A stretch of 64,000 nucleotides of DNA from Polyangium sp. 6x1 (GTDB lineage Bacteria; Myxococcota_A; Polyangia; Polyangiales; Polyangiaceae): positions 62,001-126,000 of the forward strand of contig NZ_JARZHH010000010.1 of assembly GCF_029946515.1 (NCBI RefSeq). The letters are read 5' to 3'. Under the pieces are notes generated by a model. It had not been told where the DNA came from, made no database searches, and saw nothing but the letters and a program-made list of their open reading frames with translations. The translations under genes were made by a program, and so were the position numbers. Numbering within the stretch: position 1 is the first letter of the stretch; the number at the start of each line of letters is the position of its first letter. Below, one piece after another: positions 51,625 to 59,594 of the stretch.

Positions 51625-53613
51625 TCAGCGCGAGGGCGGCGTCCCGCGGGTGAGCGCCTCGAGCGCCGCGCGGTCCTTCTCGGCCGCGTCCGGCGGGGCG
51701 GGCTTTCGTGGCCACGCGAGCTCGATCTCCCCGTCGAACCAGTAGAGGTGCTGCGCGTCGACGTGGCCGTGCGCCCCGCCCACGGCCGCGAGCGCCGCGA
51801 GGGCCTGCCCGAGCCGCTCGATCGCCTCCGCGTCGATCGCCCGCGGCGCGTCGGCGAGCGCCTTGCCGAGCGGCGGCGCCACCCAGATCTCGCCGGCCGC
51901 GCGATCCACGCGAAGCACCGTCGGCAGCGCGGGAGACCCGGCCCGCGCAAAGGCGCGCGCGCGGGCGAGGGACGCCTCGTCCATCGGGATCACGAGCACC
52001 TCGCGATCGAGCCATGCGTCGTGGCGCAGGCTCGCCATGTCGCGCCCGTCGCCGAGCGCGAGCGGCGGACCGAGGCGCTCGCCTTGCCTCGGCGCGGCGG
52101 GCCGCTCGCTCCCGTTCGTCGCGGCCGCCCATCGCCTTGGAAGCGCCTCCGGCCAGCGCAGCGCCGATAGCGCGCGCCGCGCCTCGAAGGCGTCTTCCGG
52201 CCGTCGATCCGGCTCTTCCGCGAGCAGCGTGGCCACGGCGGCGTCGTGCTCCGGCCCGAGCTCGGGGTTCTTCTCGCTCGGTGCTCCTCCCTGGAAGCGC
52301 CCGCGCATCGGCTCGGCCGCTTCGCCCGTGAGCAGCTCGTAAAGCACGGCGCCCACCGCGTAGAGATCACTCGCGATCCCCGCGGGACGACCGAGCCGCT
52401 GCTCAGGCGACATGTACGCGTACGTGCCGATCGCGCCGGCGGTCGCCGTGCTCGACAGGTCGCCGAGGTGCGCCGCGCCGAAGTCCGACAGCATCGCCGT
52501 GCCCGCGTCGTCGAAGAGCACGTTCGCGGGCTTCACGTCGCGGTGCAGGATCCCGAGCCGGTGCGCCTCGCCGAGCGCCGACAGGAGGAGGCAAGCGATC
52601 TCCACGGCCCGCGCTGGCGCCATCGGCCCCTCGCGCATCTTGTCCGCGAGTGACCCGCCGCGCATGAACGCGAGCACCATCGCCGGCCCCTCCGGCACGT
52701 ACTGGTGGAGCGGCACCACGTTCGGATGGCGCAGCCGTTCGAGCGCGCGCGCCTCTCGTTCGAAGCGTTGCAGCGCGTCGCGCCCCGCGCCCTCGACGAG
52801 CCCGCTGAAGATCTTCACCGCGACGCGCTCGCCGCTGATCCGATCGGTCGCCTCGACGAGCCGCGCGTGCGCCGACGACGCGATCTCCCGCGTCGTCTCG
52901 TACCGGCCGAACAGGACCACGCCCCCGCCGCGCCGATCGTTTTTCCGGGCAGACCCGCCCGTCGCGTCCTTCGCGGGCGGCTCCTCGTGCACCCCGAGCC
53001 GCGCCATCTCCGCGCGCGCCTCCCGTGCGGCCTCGGCGAGCCCCACCTCCTCGAAGCACCGCGCGAGCAGCGGCAGCGCTGCGGCGCGCTCCGGGGCCGA
53101 CGCGTCGATCTGCTGCAGCGCCTTGATCGCCCCCTCGGTTCGCCCGTGCCGCGCGAGCAGCGCGCCCAGCGCGAGCCTCGGCGCGGCCTGATCCGGTCGC
53201 TGCCGCAGCGCCGCTTCGAGCGCCCGCGCCGCCTCGGCCGGTTGCCCTGCGCGTTCGAAGCTCTCGGCCGCGAGCAGCACCTCGCCGGCCGTGACGAACG
53301 CGCTCGCCGCCTCTGCGTGCTCCCCGAGCTGTGCGTAGAGCGTCCCGGCGTACCTGCCGAACCCGCGCGATCCGAGGTCCGACGCCGCCGCGAGCGCCAC
53401 CTCCTTCGGCAGACGCTCCGCGATCCGCGCGATCGCCTCCCGCGCCGTCGCCTCATCGCCCCCGAGCGCGGAGAGCCGCGCCGCCCGCCGCGCGTCCCCT
53501 GCGAGCAACGCCTCCCGCGCCGCCCCCACGAAATCACACGCCTCTTCCAGCCTTCGCGAGGCCTCCGCGTGCGTCCGGGAACGCTCTGCCGTCTCGCGCT
53601 CGTCGGGGTTCAT
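51625..53613 (-). CDS. Eukaryotic-type Ser/Thr protein kinase with N-terminal TPR-like region
   Basis: 662 residues from ATG 53613. N-terminal about 210 residues are Ala-rich TPR-like helices (ADEAAREAIARIAERLP-like, AAESFERAGQPAEAARALEAAL, GRTEGAIKALQQID). The kinase domain (about 230-490) has VAVKIFSG with catalytic Lys, HPNVVPLHQY, GILHRDVKPANVLF, MLSDFGAAHLG and GTYAYMSPEQRLG, all key residues present. The glycine loop is degenerate (REIASSAHARLVEA instead of GxGxxG). The C-terminal extension resembles a second, pseudokinase-like lobe (DREVLVIPMDEASLARA, DAQHLYWFDGEIELAWP). No membrane span, so cytosolic. Upstream of the antiporter but not coupled. Confidence 0.9.
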   Translation of the reverse strand: MNPDERETAERSRTHAEASRRLEEACDFVGAAREALLAGDARRAARLSALGGDEATAREAIARIAERLPKEVALAAASDLGSRGFGRYAGTLYAQLGEHAEAASAFVTAGEVLLAAESFERAGQPAEAARALEAALRQRPDQAAPRLALGALLARHGRTEGAIKALQQIDASAPERAAALPLLARCFEEVGLAEAAREARAEMARLGVHEEPPAKDATGGSARKNDRRGGGVVLFGRYETTREIASSAHARLVEATDRISGERVAVKIFSGLVEGAGRDALQRFEREARALERLRHPNVVPLHQYVPEGPAMVLAFMRGGSLADKMREGPMAPARAVEIACLLLSALGEAHRLGILHRDVKPANVLFDDAGTAMLSDFGAAHLGDLSSTATAGAIGTYAYMSPEQRLGRPAGIASDLYAVGAVLYELLTGEAAEPMRGRFQGGAPSEKNPELGPEHDAAVATLLAEEPDRRPEDAFEARRALSALRWPEALPRRWAAATNGSERPAAPRQGERLGPPLALGDGRDMASLRHDAWLDREVLVIPMDEASLARARAFARAGSPALPTVLRVDRAAGEIWVAPPLGKALADAPRAIDAEAIERLGQALAALAAVGGAHGHVDAQHLYWFDGEIELAWPRKPAPPDAAEKDRAALEALTRGTPPSR

Positions 53614-53650
53614 CGCTCGGTCCCCGCTGGTTTGGCCAGACGAACGTTCG

Positions 53651-54571
53651 TCAGGGCGACGAAGGCGCGATCGTCGCGCGACCGACGACGGACAGGTCGA
53701 ACCGCAGCTCACCCGCGTCGATCCCCGCGGCCGCGAAGCCACCCTGGCGCATGCGGTGCACCGAGAGCGCGACCGTCGCGGGGAGCGCGCCCCAGGTCTT
53801 CTTGTCGAGCACCGACTGCGGGATCACGCCTTCGCCCGAATCGTTGTAGGCGCAACGAATGCCCGCGCCGCTCGACGCCGTGAGATCCACGTACACGAGG
53901 TCGCCCACCGCGGGCGCTTCGCTCGTGTTCCACCGCAAGATCGCCGCCGTCCCTTCCTCGAAGACCACGCCCTCCGCGAGCGCGGTTTCACCGAGACGAA
54001 CCCGCTCCGGCGCGCTCGGCGCGTCACCCTCGATCGCGAACGGATTCAGCGTCGCCGAGCCCGTGCTCTCGAGCACGTACCGCGCGGGCGCCGGCAGATC
54101 GCTCTGCGCATCACGCGACGTGTAAAACACGCCCGAGACGAACGCTCCGAGGTCCGGGAATGCCCGCGTCGCCAGCGGCATGCGCGTCGTGCCGGTTTGG
54201 ATCGACAGATCGCCGACGTCGAGCAGCTCGATCGTGCCGAGCGCGGAGAGCGCATCGGAGTCCTCGGCCGCGGCGAACGACGTGAGCGCGATACACTCGC
54301 CCGCGCCCGGCAGCTCCAGCCACGATCCACCGATCACACGCTCGGCCACCTCGGGATCCGCGCCGGAAGCGAGGCGCATGAACTTCGCCGACACGTTCGT
54401 CTGGACGAACTCGCCCTCGGCGACGCTACGTTCGACGAGGACGATTGCCTCGGTCGTGGATCCGGTCGCGCTCGTGATGTCGTCGGCCTCGGCCACGGGG
54501 GCCGAGCAACCGCCCACGACAACGCCGAGAGAGGCGAGGAGCGCGGGCAGCGGGACGTTCGAGGAGCGCAT
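53651..54571 (-). CDS. Lipoprotein of unknown function
   Basis: 306 residues from ATG 54571. Signal peptide with lipobox VVGGC (about 18-22). Beta-rich mature domain without recognised family: GEFVQTNVSAKFMRLASG, LLDVGDLSIQTGTTRM, VFYTSRDAQSDLPAPARYVL, GTAAILRWNTSEAPAVGDLVYVDL, DLSVVGRATI. Two Cys (GECIALTS; GIRCAYNDS) may form a disulfide. Clear promoter just upstream. Monocistronic, between the kinase and another lipoprotein. Confidence 0.75.
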   Translation of the reverse strand: MRSSNVPLPALLASLGVVVGGCSAPVAEADDITSATGSTTEAIVLVERSVAEGEFVQTNVSAKFMRLASGADPEVAERVIGGSWLELPGAGECIALTSFAAAEDSDALSALGTIELLDVGDLSIQTGTTRMPLATRAFPDLGAFVSGVFYTSRDAQSDLPAPARYVLESTGSATLNPFAIEGDAPSAPERVRLGETALAEGVVFEEGTAAILRWNTSEAPAVGDLVYVDLTASSGAGIRCAYNDSGEGVIPQSVLDKKTWGALPATVALSVHRMRQGGFAAAGIDAGELRFDLSVVGRATIAPSSP

Positions 54572-54578
54572 GATCCCC

Positions 54579-54607
54579 AGTCTATGGCGGGTCCACGGCG
54601 TGGGCAA
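54579..54607 (-). promoter_or_regulatory. Promoter of the 306-residue lipoprotein gene
   Basis: TTGCCC (complement 54607-54602), 17 bp, TAGACT (54584-54579), 7 nt to ATG 54571. Confidence 0.55.
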
Positions 54608-54667
54608 GCGCCTCGCCCGAGGTCGCTCCCCTGGCCCTGATTCTCGGCCGAATTTCGCGCGAAATGC

Positions 54668-55432
54668 TCAGAAGCCGACGATCAGCGCGCCCGCCGGGGT
54701 GAGCGAGAACTGATCGAACGAGACGTCCGTGGCGCCCAGGCTGCCCGAGACCGTGTGCCAGTCGCCCCCGACCTCGAGGGCCACGTGCACATGACGGAAC
54801 CCGAGCCGGAGGCCCGCCACCATGCCGACCCGGACGTGCTCGCCCGCGAGCGTCAAAGGCTTCGCGGGATCCGCGCTGGGGAGGGCGCCGCGCACCCAGG
54901 AGATCCCGGCCCGCGGGCCGATCCACCCCGAATAAAGCTCCCCCGTGCTCTTCCAGCCAATCAGCAGCGGCACGTCGAGCCCCCCACCGAGCAGCGAGCC
55001 CGCGTCGTTGTTCCCCGCGCTCGGTCGCCCCGACAAGATCAGCTCGCCGCCGAGCCCCAGCGAGAGCGCGACGCTCTTGCTCAACGTGAAGGCGTGCCGT
55101 CCGTCCAGACGAACCGCCCGCCCCGAGTAGGTCAGCCCCGCCTCGTTCGAGCCCGCGATGCCGGCGCGTCCGCCCACCCACGGCGCGACGGCAGGCGCGA
55201 TCGTTCGATCCTGGAGGACCGTCTCGGCCTGCGCCTCGTCCGTTCCAGGCGCGCTCGGGAGCGCGGCGAGGACGGGCTGGCCGGACAAACCCGCGCCCAG
55301 CGTGACCTTGCCGGGCGAGAGGACGTGTGCGGGGTGAAGGAGGGGAGCGCCGCCGCCGCAACCAGCCAGGCCCAGCGCGCAAAGCGCAAGGGCGAGCGGC
55401 CAGAGCTTGGGGCGGGCCGGGGGCGGATGCAC
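54668..55432 (-). CDS. Outer-membrane-type lipoprotein
   Basis: 254 residues. Signal peptide, lipobox GLAGC (about 20-24). Alternating Gly/hydrophobic strands (LGLGGELILSGRP, LLGGGLDVPLLIGWKS, YSGWIGPRAGISWV, VRVGMVAGLRLGFRHVHVAL) and a final LTPAGALIVGF suggest a small beta-barrel or lipocalin-like outer-membrane protein (terminal Phe). Function unknown. It lies 22 nt downstream of the ferredoxin gene on the same strand, so probably shares its promoter. Confidence 0.72.
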   Translation of the reverse strand: MHPPPARPKLWPLALALCALGLAGCGGGAPLLHPAHVLSPGKVTLGAGLSGQPVLAALPSAPGTDEAQAETVLQDRTIAPAVAPWVGGRAGIAGSNEAGLTYSGRAVRLDGRHAFTLSKSVALSLGLGGELILSGRPSAGNNDAGSLLGGGLDVPLLIGWKSTGELYSGWIGPRAGISWVRGALPSADPAKPLTLAGEHVRVGMVAGLRLGFRHVHVALEVGGDWHTVSGSLGATDVSFDQFSLTPAGALIVGF

Positions 55433-55454
55433 CTCGGGGCGGCGCTCCTCTTGG

Positions 55455-55760
55455 CTACTTGCGGAAGCGGGAGGGAAAGTCGTTCTTGGCGACCTTCGTC
55501 TTGAGCTCGCCGTCGTCCGGGTGCAGGCGGGAGGCCCGAGCGATGAGCGCCTCCTCGGTCTCCACGCGCTTCGGGTCGGGCAAGCAGCACTCCACCGGAC
55601 AAACCGCCTGGCAGGCCTCGTGGTCGTAGAAGCCGACGCACTCGGTGCAAAGCTCGGGGTCGATCACGTAGATCTCGTCGCCCTCGCTGATCGCCTCGTT
55701 GGGGCACTCCGGCTCGCAAGCGCCGCAGTTGATGCAATCTTCGGTGATGAAAGTAGCCAT
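55455..55760 (-). CDS. 2[4Fe-4S] ferredoxin (YfhL / Alvin type)
   Basis: 101 residues. Two clusters: CINCGACEPECP (CxxCxxCxxxCP, about 9-20) and CTECVGFYDHEACQAVCP, where the spacing between the second and third Cys is widened to eight, as in Allochromatium-type ferredoxins, plus VECC. Small cytosolic electron carrier. Partner enzyme not known here. The promoter is the best sigma-70-type match in the window. The C-terminal tail (LKTKVAKNDFPSRFRK) is basic. Divergent from a Cys-rich lipoprotein gene. Confidence 0.93.
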   Translation of the reverse strand: MATFITEDCINCGACEPECPNEAISEGDEIYVIDPELCTECVGFYDHEACQAVCPVECCLPDPKRVETEEALIARASRLHPDDGELKTKVAKNDFPSRFRK

Positions 55761-55803
55761 GGGGTTGCTTCGTCCTCCGGGGGTGCGGTCCGGAATTTCC
55801 CGG

Positions 55804-55832
55804 TATCTAAAGGGCGGCGCCCCGGCTGTCAA
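55804..55832 (-). promoter_or_regulatory. Sigma-70-type promoter of the ferredoxin gene
   Basis: TTGACA (complement 55832-55827), exactly 17 bp, TAGATA (55809-55804). The transcript would start near 55797 and carry a leader of about 37 nt, so unlike most neighbours it is not leaderless. Confidence 0.75.
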
Positions 55833-56036
55833 TTCGAGCGTTCCGCACGTTCGAGGAGGGCCGGTCTTTGCGCCGCGCGCCCTCCAGACCATGGGCGGGC
55901 AGGGAGCGGCGCCCCCATCCTGCAGTGCCCCGGGCCATCCGTCCAGAGCAAGGCCGCCGCCCGCGATCGAGCGCGCCACGGTCGACCCCGATCGGCCGGT
56001 GGATCCGGGCCGCGTCGCGCCGTCTGCGGCGCCCGG

Positions 56037-56065
56037 TTGCACGCCGGCCCGAGGCCCGTTAGTAC
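56037..56065 (+). promoter_or_regulatory. Promoter of Cys-rich lipoprotein gene
   Basis: TTGCAC (56037-56042), 17 bp, TAGTAC (56060-56065), 12 nt to ATG 56078. The rest of the roughly 300-bp divergent region (55833-56036) shows nothing clear. Confidence 0.5.
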
Positions 56066-56077
56066 GCTTGCCCTGCG

Positions 56078-56728
56078 ATGCCCCGACCCCGCGTGATCAC
56101 GCTCTTCCTCGCCGCCTTCGTCGCTGCGCTCGCCGGCTGCACGCCGAAGATCGGGGACGACTGCACCAACTCGCTCGATTGTTCGCAGGTGGGCGACCGC
56201 CTCTGCGACAGCACCCAGCCCGGCGGGTATTGCACCATCTTCGGGTGCGAGCCCGACAAATGCCCCGAGGGCGACGGGGTCTGCGTCGCGTTCTCGTCGG
56301 AGCTCGATCCCGCCTGCGGCGCCGCCGACGACGCGAGCTGGGGCCGCTTCGGGCGGACGTTCTGCATGGCCGGCTGCGAGGACGACAGCGACTGCCGCAG
56401 CGGCTACGAATGCGCCCGCCCGTCCGAGCGCGCCGCGAGGGTGATCGACTTCGAGCCGATCGCCGAGCGCATCTGCGTCGTGAAGATCCCGCCGCCGCCG
56501 GTCTCGACCGAGGTGCCGCAGATCTGCCTGCCGGCCGAGGCGCCCAAACCGCCGCCGCCCTGGGTCCCCACGGGAGCCGGCGGCGCAGGTGGAGCGGGCG
56601 GCGCTGGCGGAGCTGGTGGAGCCGGCGGTGCTGGAGGCGCAGGCGGAGCTGGAGGCGCAGGCGGCGCAGGCGGAGCTGGCGGCGCTGGTGGTGCTGGCGG
56701 CGCTGGAGGCGCGGGCGGCGGTCCCTGA
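56078..56728 (+). CDS. Cys-rich lipoprotein with Gly/Ala repeat tail
   Basis: 216 residues. Signal peptide with lipobox ALAGC (about 17-21). About fourteen Cys in the middle (DDCTNSLDCSQVGDRLCDST, GYCTIFGCEPDKCPEGDGVC, FCMAGCEDDSDC) form a disulfide-rich module of EGF/Dickkopf-like appearance. Then a Pro-rich joint, and a C-terminal tail made of GGA repeats over about 45 residues, collagen-like but without Pro. Probably a surface or extracellular lipoprotein. Related layouts occur at 59595 and 60898. Confidence 0.78.
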   Translation: MPRPRVITLFLAAFVAALAGCTPKIGDDCTNSLDCSQVGDRLCDSTQPGGYCTIFGCEPDKCPEGDGVCVAFSSELDPACGAADDASWGRFGRTFCMAGCEDDSDCRSGYECARPSERAARVIDFEPIAERICVVKIPPPPVSTEVPQICLPAEAPKPPPPWVPTGAGGAGGAGGAGGAGGAGGAGGAGGAGGAGGAGGAGGAGGAGGAGGAGGGP

Positions 56729-56788
56729 GGTCTTTCCGGGCCATCCGCGGGAAGTGATCCGGCACCCGCCGTGCTAGCCTCGCCGCGC

Positions 56789-57820
56789 ATGTTCCGGGCG
56801 CCCGCGCTTCCCCGCACCCTCGACGCCGCCCTCCGCGACGTGGGCTCGTCCAAAGCCTCCGTGCGCGAGGACGCCGTGCGTGATCTCGTTCGCCACGCCG
56901 AGGACGCACGCAGCCAGGTCGTGCGCGCCCTCGAACGCGCGCTCTCCGACGAAGCCGCGCCCGTCCGCTCGGCAGCCGCGCTCGCGCTGGCCGACGTGGG
57001 CGCGAACGAAGCGCTGTCCGCCCTGCTCGTCGCCATCGAGGACGACGACGTCCACGTGCGGCAGATGGCGCTCACCGCGCTCGGCGAGATCGGCGACAGC
57101 CGCGCGGCGCAGAGGCTCGCCCGTGCGCTCGAAGATTCCCGCGCGGAGGTGCGGTTCCAGGCCGTCATCGCGTACGCCCGCGTCTGCAAGGATCGCGCGT
57201 CCGTCGTGGAGGCTCTCGCCGCTCGCACGCGCGACGCCGATCCGCTCGTTTGCCACATCGCGCTCCGCATGGCCGAGGAGATCGGCAGCGAGGAGGGCGA
57301 GCACGTGGTCGACCCGATCCTCGCAGCGCGGGCGCGTGACCTCGTCGCGCACGCGTCCCCCACGGTGCGCGTCGCCGCGGCCGTGGTCCTCGGACGCGCC
57401 GGGGATCATGCGGGGGCGAAGGTGCTCGCGTCGGTGGTGAACGGAGCGATCAAGACGGAGGACGCCGAGGACGAGGCCGCCGCGATCGAGATCGCAGGAG
57501 AGCTCGGCCTGGAAGAGGCGCGCGTGGGGCTCGAGCGGCGCGCGTTCGGCGGCGCGTTCGTCTTCGGCCGCGACCGTTTTTCCTGGCACGCGCGCGTGGC
57601 GCTCGCGAGCATGGGCCACGACCGCGCCACGCGCGAGATCGTCGGCGAGCTCGGCTCGTGGGATCGCAACAAGCGCACGCTCGCGGTCGCCGCCGTGGGT
57701 CGCGCGCGCATCCGCGCGGCCCGCACGATCCTCGCGGCCATGGAAGGGGATCCGTCGCGGGCCGACCCGCACGCCGTGAGCGAGGCGCTCCTCGCGCTCG
57801 CGGAGGACGAACCGGCATGA
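56789..57820 (+). CDS. HEAT-repeat protein
   Basis: 343 residues from ATG 56789 (TAGCCT 8 nt upstream; no Shine-Dalgarno). About nine HEAT/PBS-lyase-type repeats: VRALERALSDEAAPVRSAAA, ALADVGANEALSALLVAI, MALTALGEIGDSRAAQRLAR, PTVRVAAAVVLGRAGDHAGAK, GELGSWDRNKRTLAVAAVGR. Such repeats form a protein-binding solenoid; the phycobilin-lyase-like HEAT-2 form is common in bacteria. No signal peptide. The stop overlaps the next start (ATGA), so it is translationally coupled to the lipocalin-like protein and probably acts on or with it. Confidence 0.85.
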   Translation: MFRAPALPRTLDAALRDVGSSKASVREDAVRDLVRHAEDARSQVVRALERALSDEAAPVRSAAALALADVGANEALSALLVAIEDDDVHVRQMALTALGEIGDSRAAQRLARALEDSRAEVRFQAVIAYARVCKDRASVVEALAARTRDADPLVCHIALRMAEEIGSEEGEHVVDPILAARARDLVAHASPTVRVAAAVVLGRAGDHAGAKVLASVVNGAIKTEDAEDEAAAIEIAGELGLEEARVGLERRAFGGAFVFGRDRFSWHARVALASMGHDRATREIVGELGSWDRNKRTLAVAAVGRARIRAARTILAAMEGDPSRADPHAVSEALLALAEDEPA

Positions 57821-58848
57821 ACGAACCGAGAGATCCGAACGCCGTCCGCTTCGATCCCGCGGCCGGGGCCGATCACGTCGAGAGCTACTTCCTCAAAGCG
57901 AACGACCCCGCGGGCGACCGCGCGATCTGGATCAAGGCCACGATCTTCGCCTCCGCGCGCGAGCCTGGCCGCGCCCTCGCCGAGGGCTGGGCGATCGCCT
58001 TCGATCGCCGCGGCGGCCAGAGCAAACACGTCGCCGTCAAGCACGTGCTCCCCTATGCGGACGCGCTCTTCGGCAAGGAGGGCCTCGACGTCGCCTGGAG
58101 CCTCCCCGTGGCCGGCGGCTCCAGCGAGGAGCGCATGCGCATCCGGCCGGGCGAGACGCATGGACGCATCGCGCGACGCGAGCACTCGATTCGCTGGGAC
58201 CTTCGCTTCGAGGGCGAGGCGAGCCCGTTCGTCCCGTTCCCGCACGCCTCGATGTACCGCGGCAAATTCCCTCGATCGAAGACGCTCACGCCGTACCCCG
58301 ACCTCGTGTTCTCGGGCGAGGTCGAGGTGGACGGCGAGCGCTGGGATCTCTCCGGTTGGCGCGGCATGCAGGGGCACAACTGGGGCCGCGGGCACGCGGA
58401 TCTCTATGCCTGGTGCCACGTCAACTCGTGGGAAAGCGAAGCAGACCTCGTCGTCGAAGCGCTCTCTGGCCGCGTCCGCGTGGGCCCCGTGCTCACGCCG
58501 CTCGTCACGCTCGTTTGCGCGCGTTTCCGCGGCGTGACCTACACCTGGAACGCGCCGCTCGAGATCGCTCGCGCGCACGGCGACGTCGGCCGCAGGCGCT
58601 ACAGCTTCTCCGCCGAGGGCCGCGCCGCGCGGATCGAGGGCTCGTTCGAGGCGGAGACGGACGACATGGTCGGCCTCTACTACCCGAACCCGGACGGCCC
58701 CATGACGTACTGCTTGAACACCAAGCTCGCGCGCGCGCACGTGCGCTTCGAGGCGTCGGGCAGGCCGCCCGTCGTCGTGAAGAGCCGCGCCGCCGCGCTC
58801 GAGATCGGCACGCGCGACGCCGACCACGGCGTGAGGATGCACGTATGA
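57817..58848 (+). CDS. Lipocalin-like / CrtC-Svf1-type protein
   Basis: 343 residues, soluble, beta-rich. Characteristic GWRGMQGHNWGRGHADLYAW (about 180-199) and WDLRFEGEASPFVPFPH resemble the tandem-lipocalin family that includes carotenoid hydratase CrtC, tocopherol cyclase and Svf1. Other segments: FGKEGLDVAWSLPVAGG, VARREHSIRWDLRF, VSGRVRVGPVLTPLVTLV. The ligand could be an isoprenoid or sphingolipid; inferred only. Coupled at both ends to neighbours by 4-nt overlaps. Confidence 0.7.
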   Translation: MNEPRDPNAVRFDPAAGADHVESYFLKANDPAGDRAIWIKATIFASAREPGRALAEGWAIAFDRRGGQSKHVAVKHVLPYADALFGKEGLDVAWSLPVAGGSSEERMRIRPGETHGRIARREHSIRWDLRFEGEASPFVPFPHASMYRGKFPRSKTLTPYPDLVFSGEVEVDGERWDLSGWRGMQGHNWGRGHADLYAWCHVNSWESEADLVVEALSGRVRVGPVLTPLVTLVCARFRGVTYTWNAPLEIARAHGDVGRRRYSFSAEGRAARIEGSFEAETDDMVGLYYPNPDGPMTYCLNTKLARAHVRFEASGRPPVVVKSRAAALEIGTRDADHGVRMHV

Positions 58849-59459
58849 ACGACACCTTCACCGAGGCCGATCTGGCCCCCGATCCGCAGGAAAAGCGGGA
58901 CCGAATCCTCGCCGTCGTCGATCGCGTCGCGGCCCTCGTCGCCGTCCTCGCGGGCGGCGTGTACATCGGCGGCGCGGTCGCGCTCGGCGCCGGCGCCGCG
59001 CCCATCGTCTTCGGCATGCTCCCTCGGCCGATCGCGGGTGACGTGATGGGCGCGGTCTTCGCGCGCTTCGATCCGATCGCCCTCGGCGCGGCCCTCGCGG
59101 CGCTCGCCGCCGAGGTCACGCGCACGCTCGCCACGCATCGCCGCGGCCGCACCCTCCTCTCGCGCTTGCGCCGCTCGTGCACGCTCTTCATGGCCGTCTC
59201 CGTGGCCTACGTCGGCCTCTCGCTCACGCCGCGCATCCGTGATCTGCACGCGAAGGGCGTGCAGCGCGACGACACGCCGCAGGGCCAGCTCCTCGAAGCC
59301 GTGCACCATCGCGCGGAGCTCTTCGGCAAGATCGGCATGGGGATGGCCTTCGGTCTCGTCGTGCTCACCGTCTTCACCCTTCAGCCGCGGAAGCCGGAGG
59401 ACGAGGAAGACGACGACGACGCGGTCGCGCCCTTGCCGCCTGGCCCTCGCGACGACTGA
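58845..59459 (+). CDS. DUF4149 (TMEM205-like) membrane protein
   Basis: 204 residues with four hydrophobic helices (VAALVAVLAGGVYIGGAVALG, FDPIALGAALAALAAEVTRTL, CTLFMAVSVAYVGLSLTP, KIGMGMAFGLVVLTVFTL). The segment IRDLHAKGVQRDDTPQG followed by HHRAELFGKIG is typical of DUF4149. Acidic cytosolic tail (EDEEDDDD). Function unknown. Third gene of the coupled trio; about 135 bp then separate it from the next lipoprotein. Confidence 0.8.
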   Translation: MNDTFTEADLAPDPQEKRDRILAVVDRVAALVAVLAGGVYIGGAVALGAGAAPIVFGMLPRPIAGDVMGAVFARFDPIALGAALAALAAEVTRTLATHRRGRTLLSRLRRSCTLFMAVSVAYVGLSLTPRIRDLHAKGVQRDDTPQGQLLEAVHHRAELFGKIGMGMAFGLVVLTVFTLQPRKPEDEEDDDDAVAPLPPGPRDD

Positions 59460-59594
59460 CGCGCGGCCCTGCGGGCGGGCGGGCGCTGGCCCTCGCGCGG
59501 CTCCGCAGGTATGCTTTGGCCTTCCGGAAGGCGAGGTTTGCTGCCCGTCACGCGGGTGGCCTGGTCTTTCTTTTCGTTCGCGTGGAGGCGGCCG

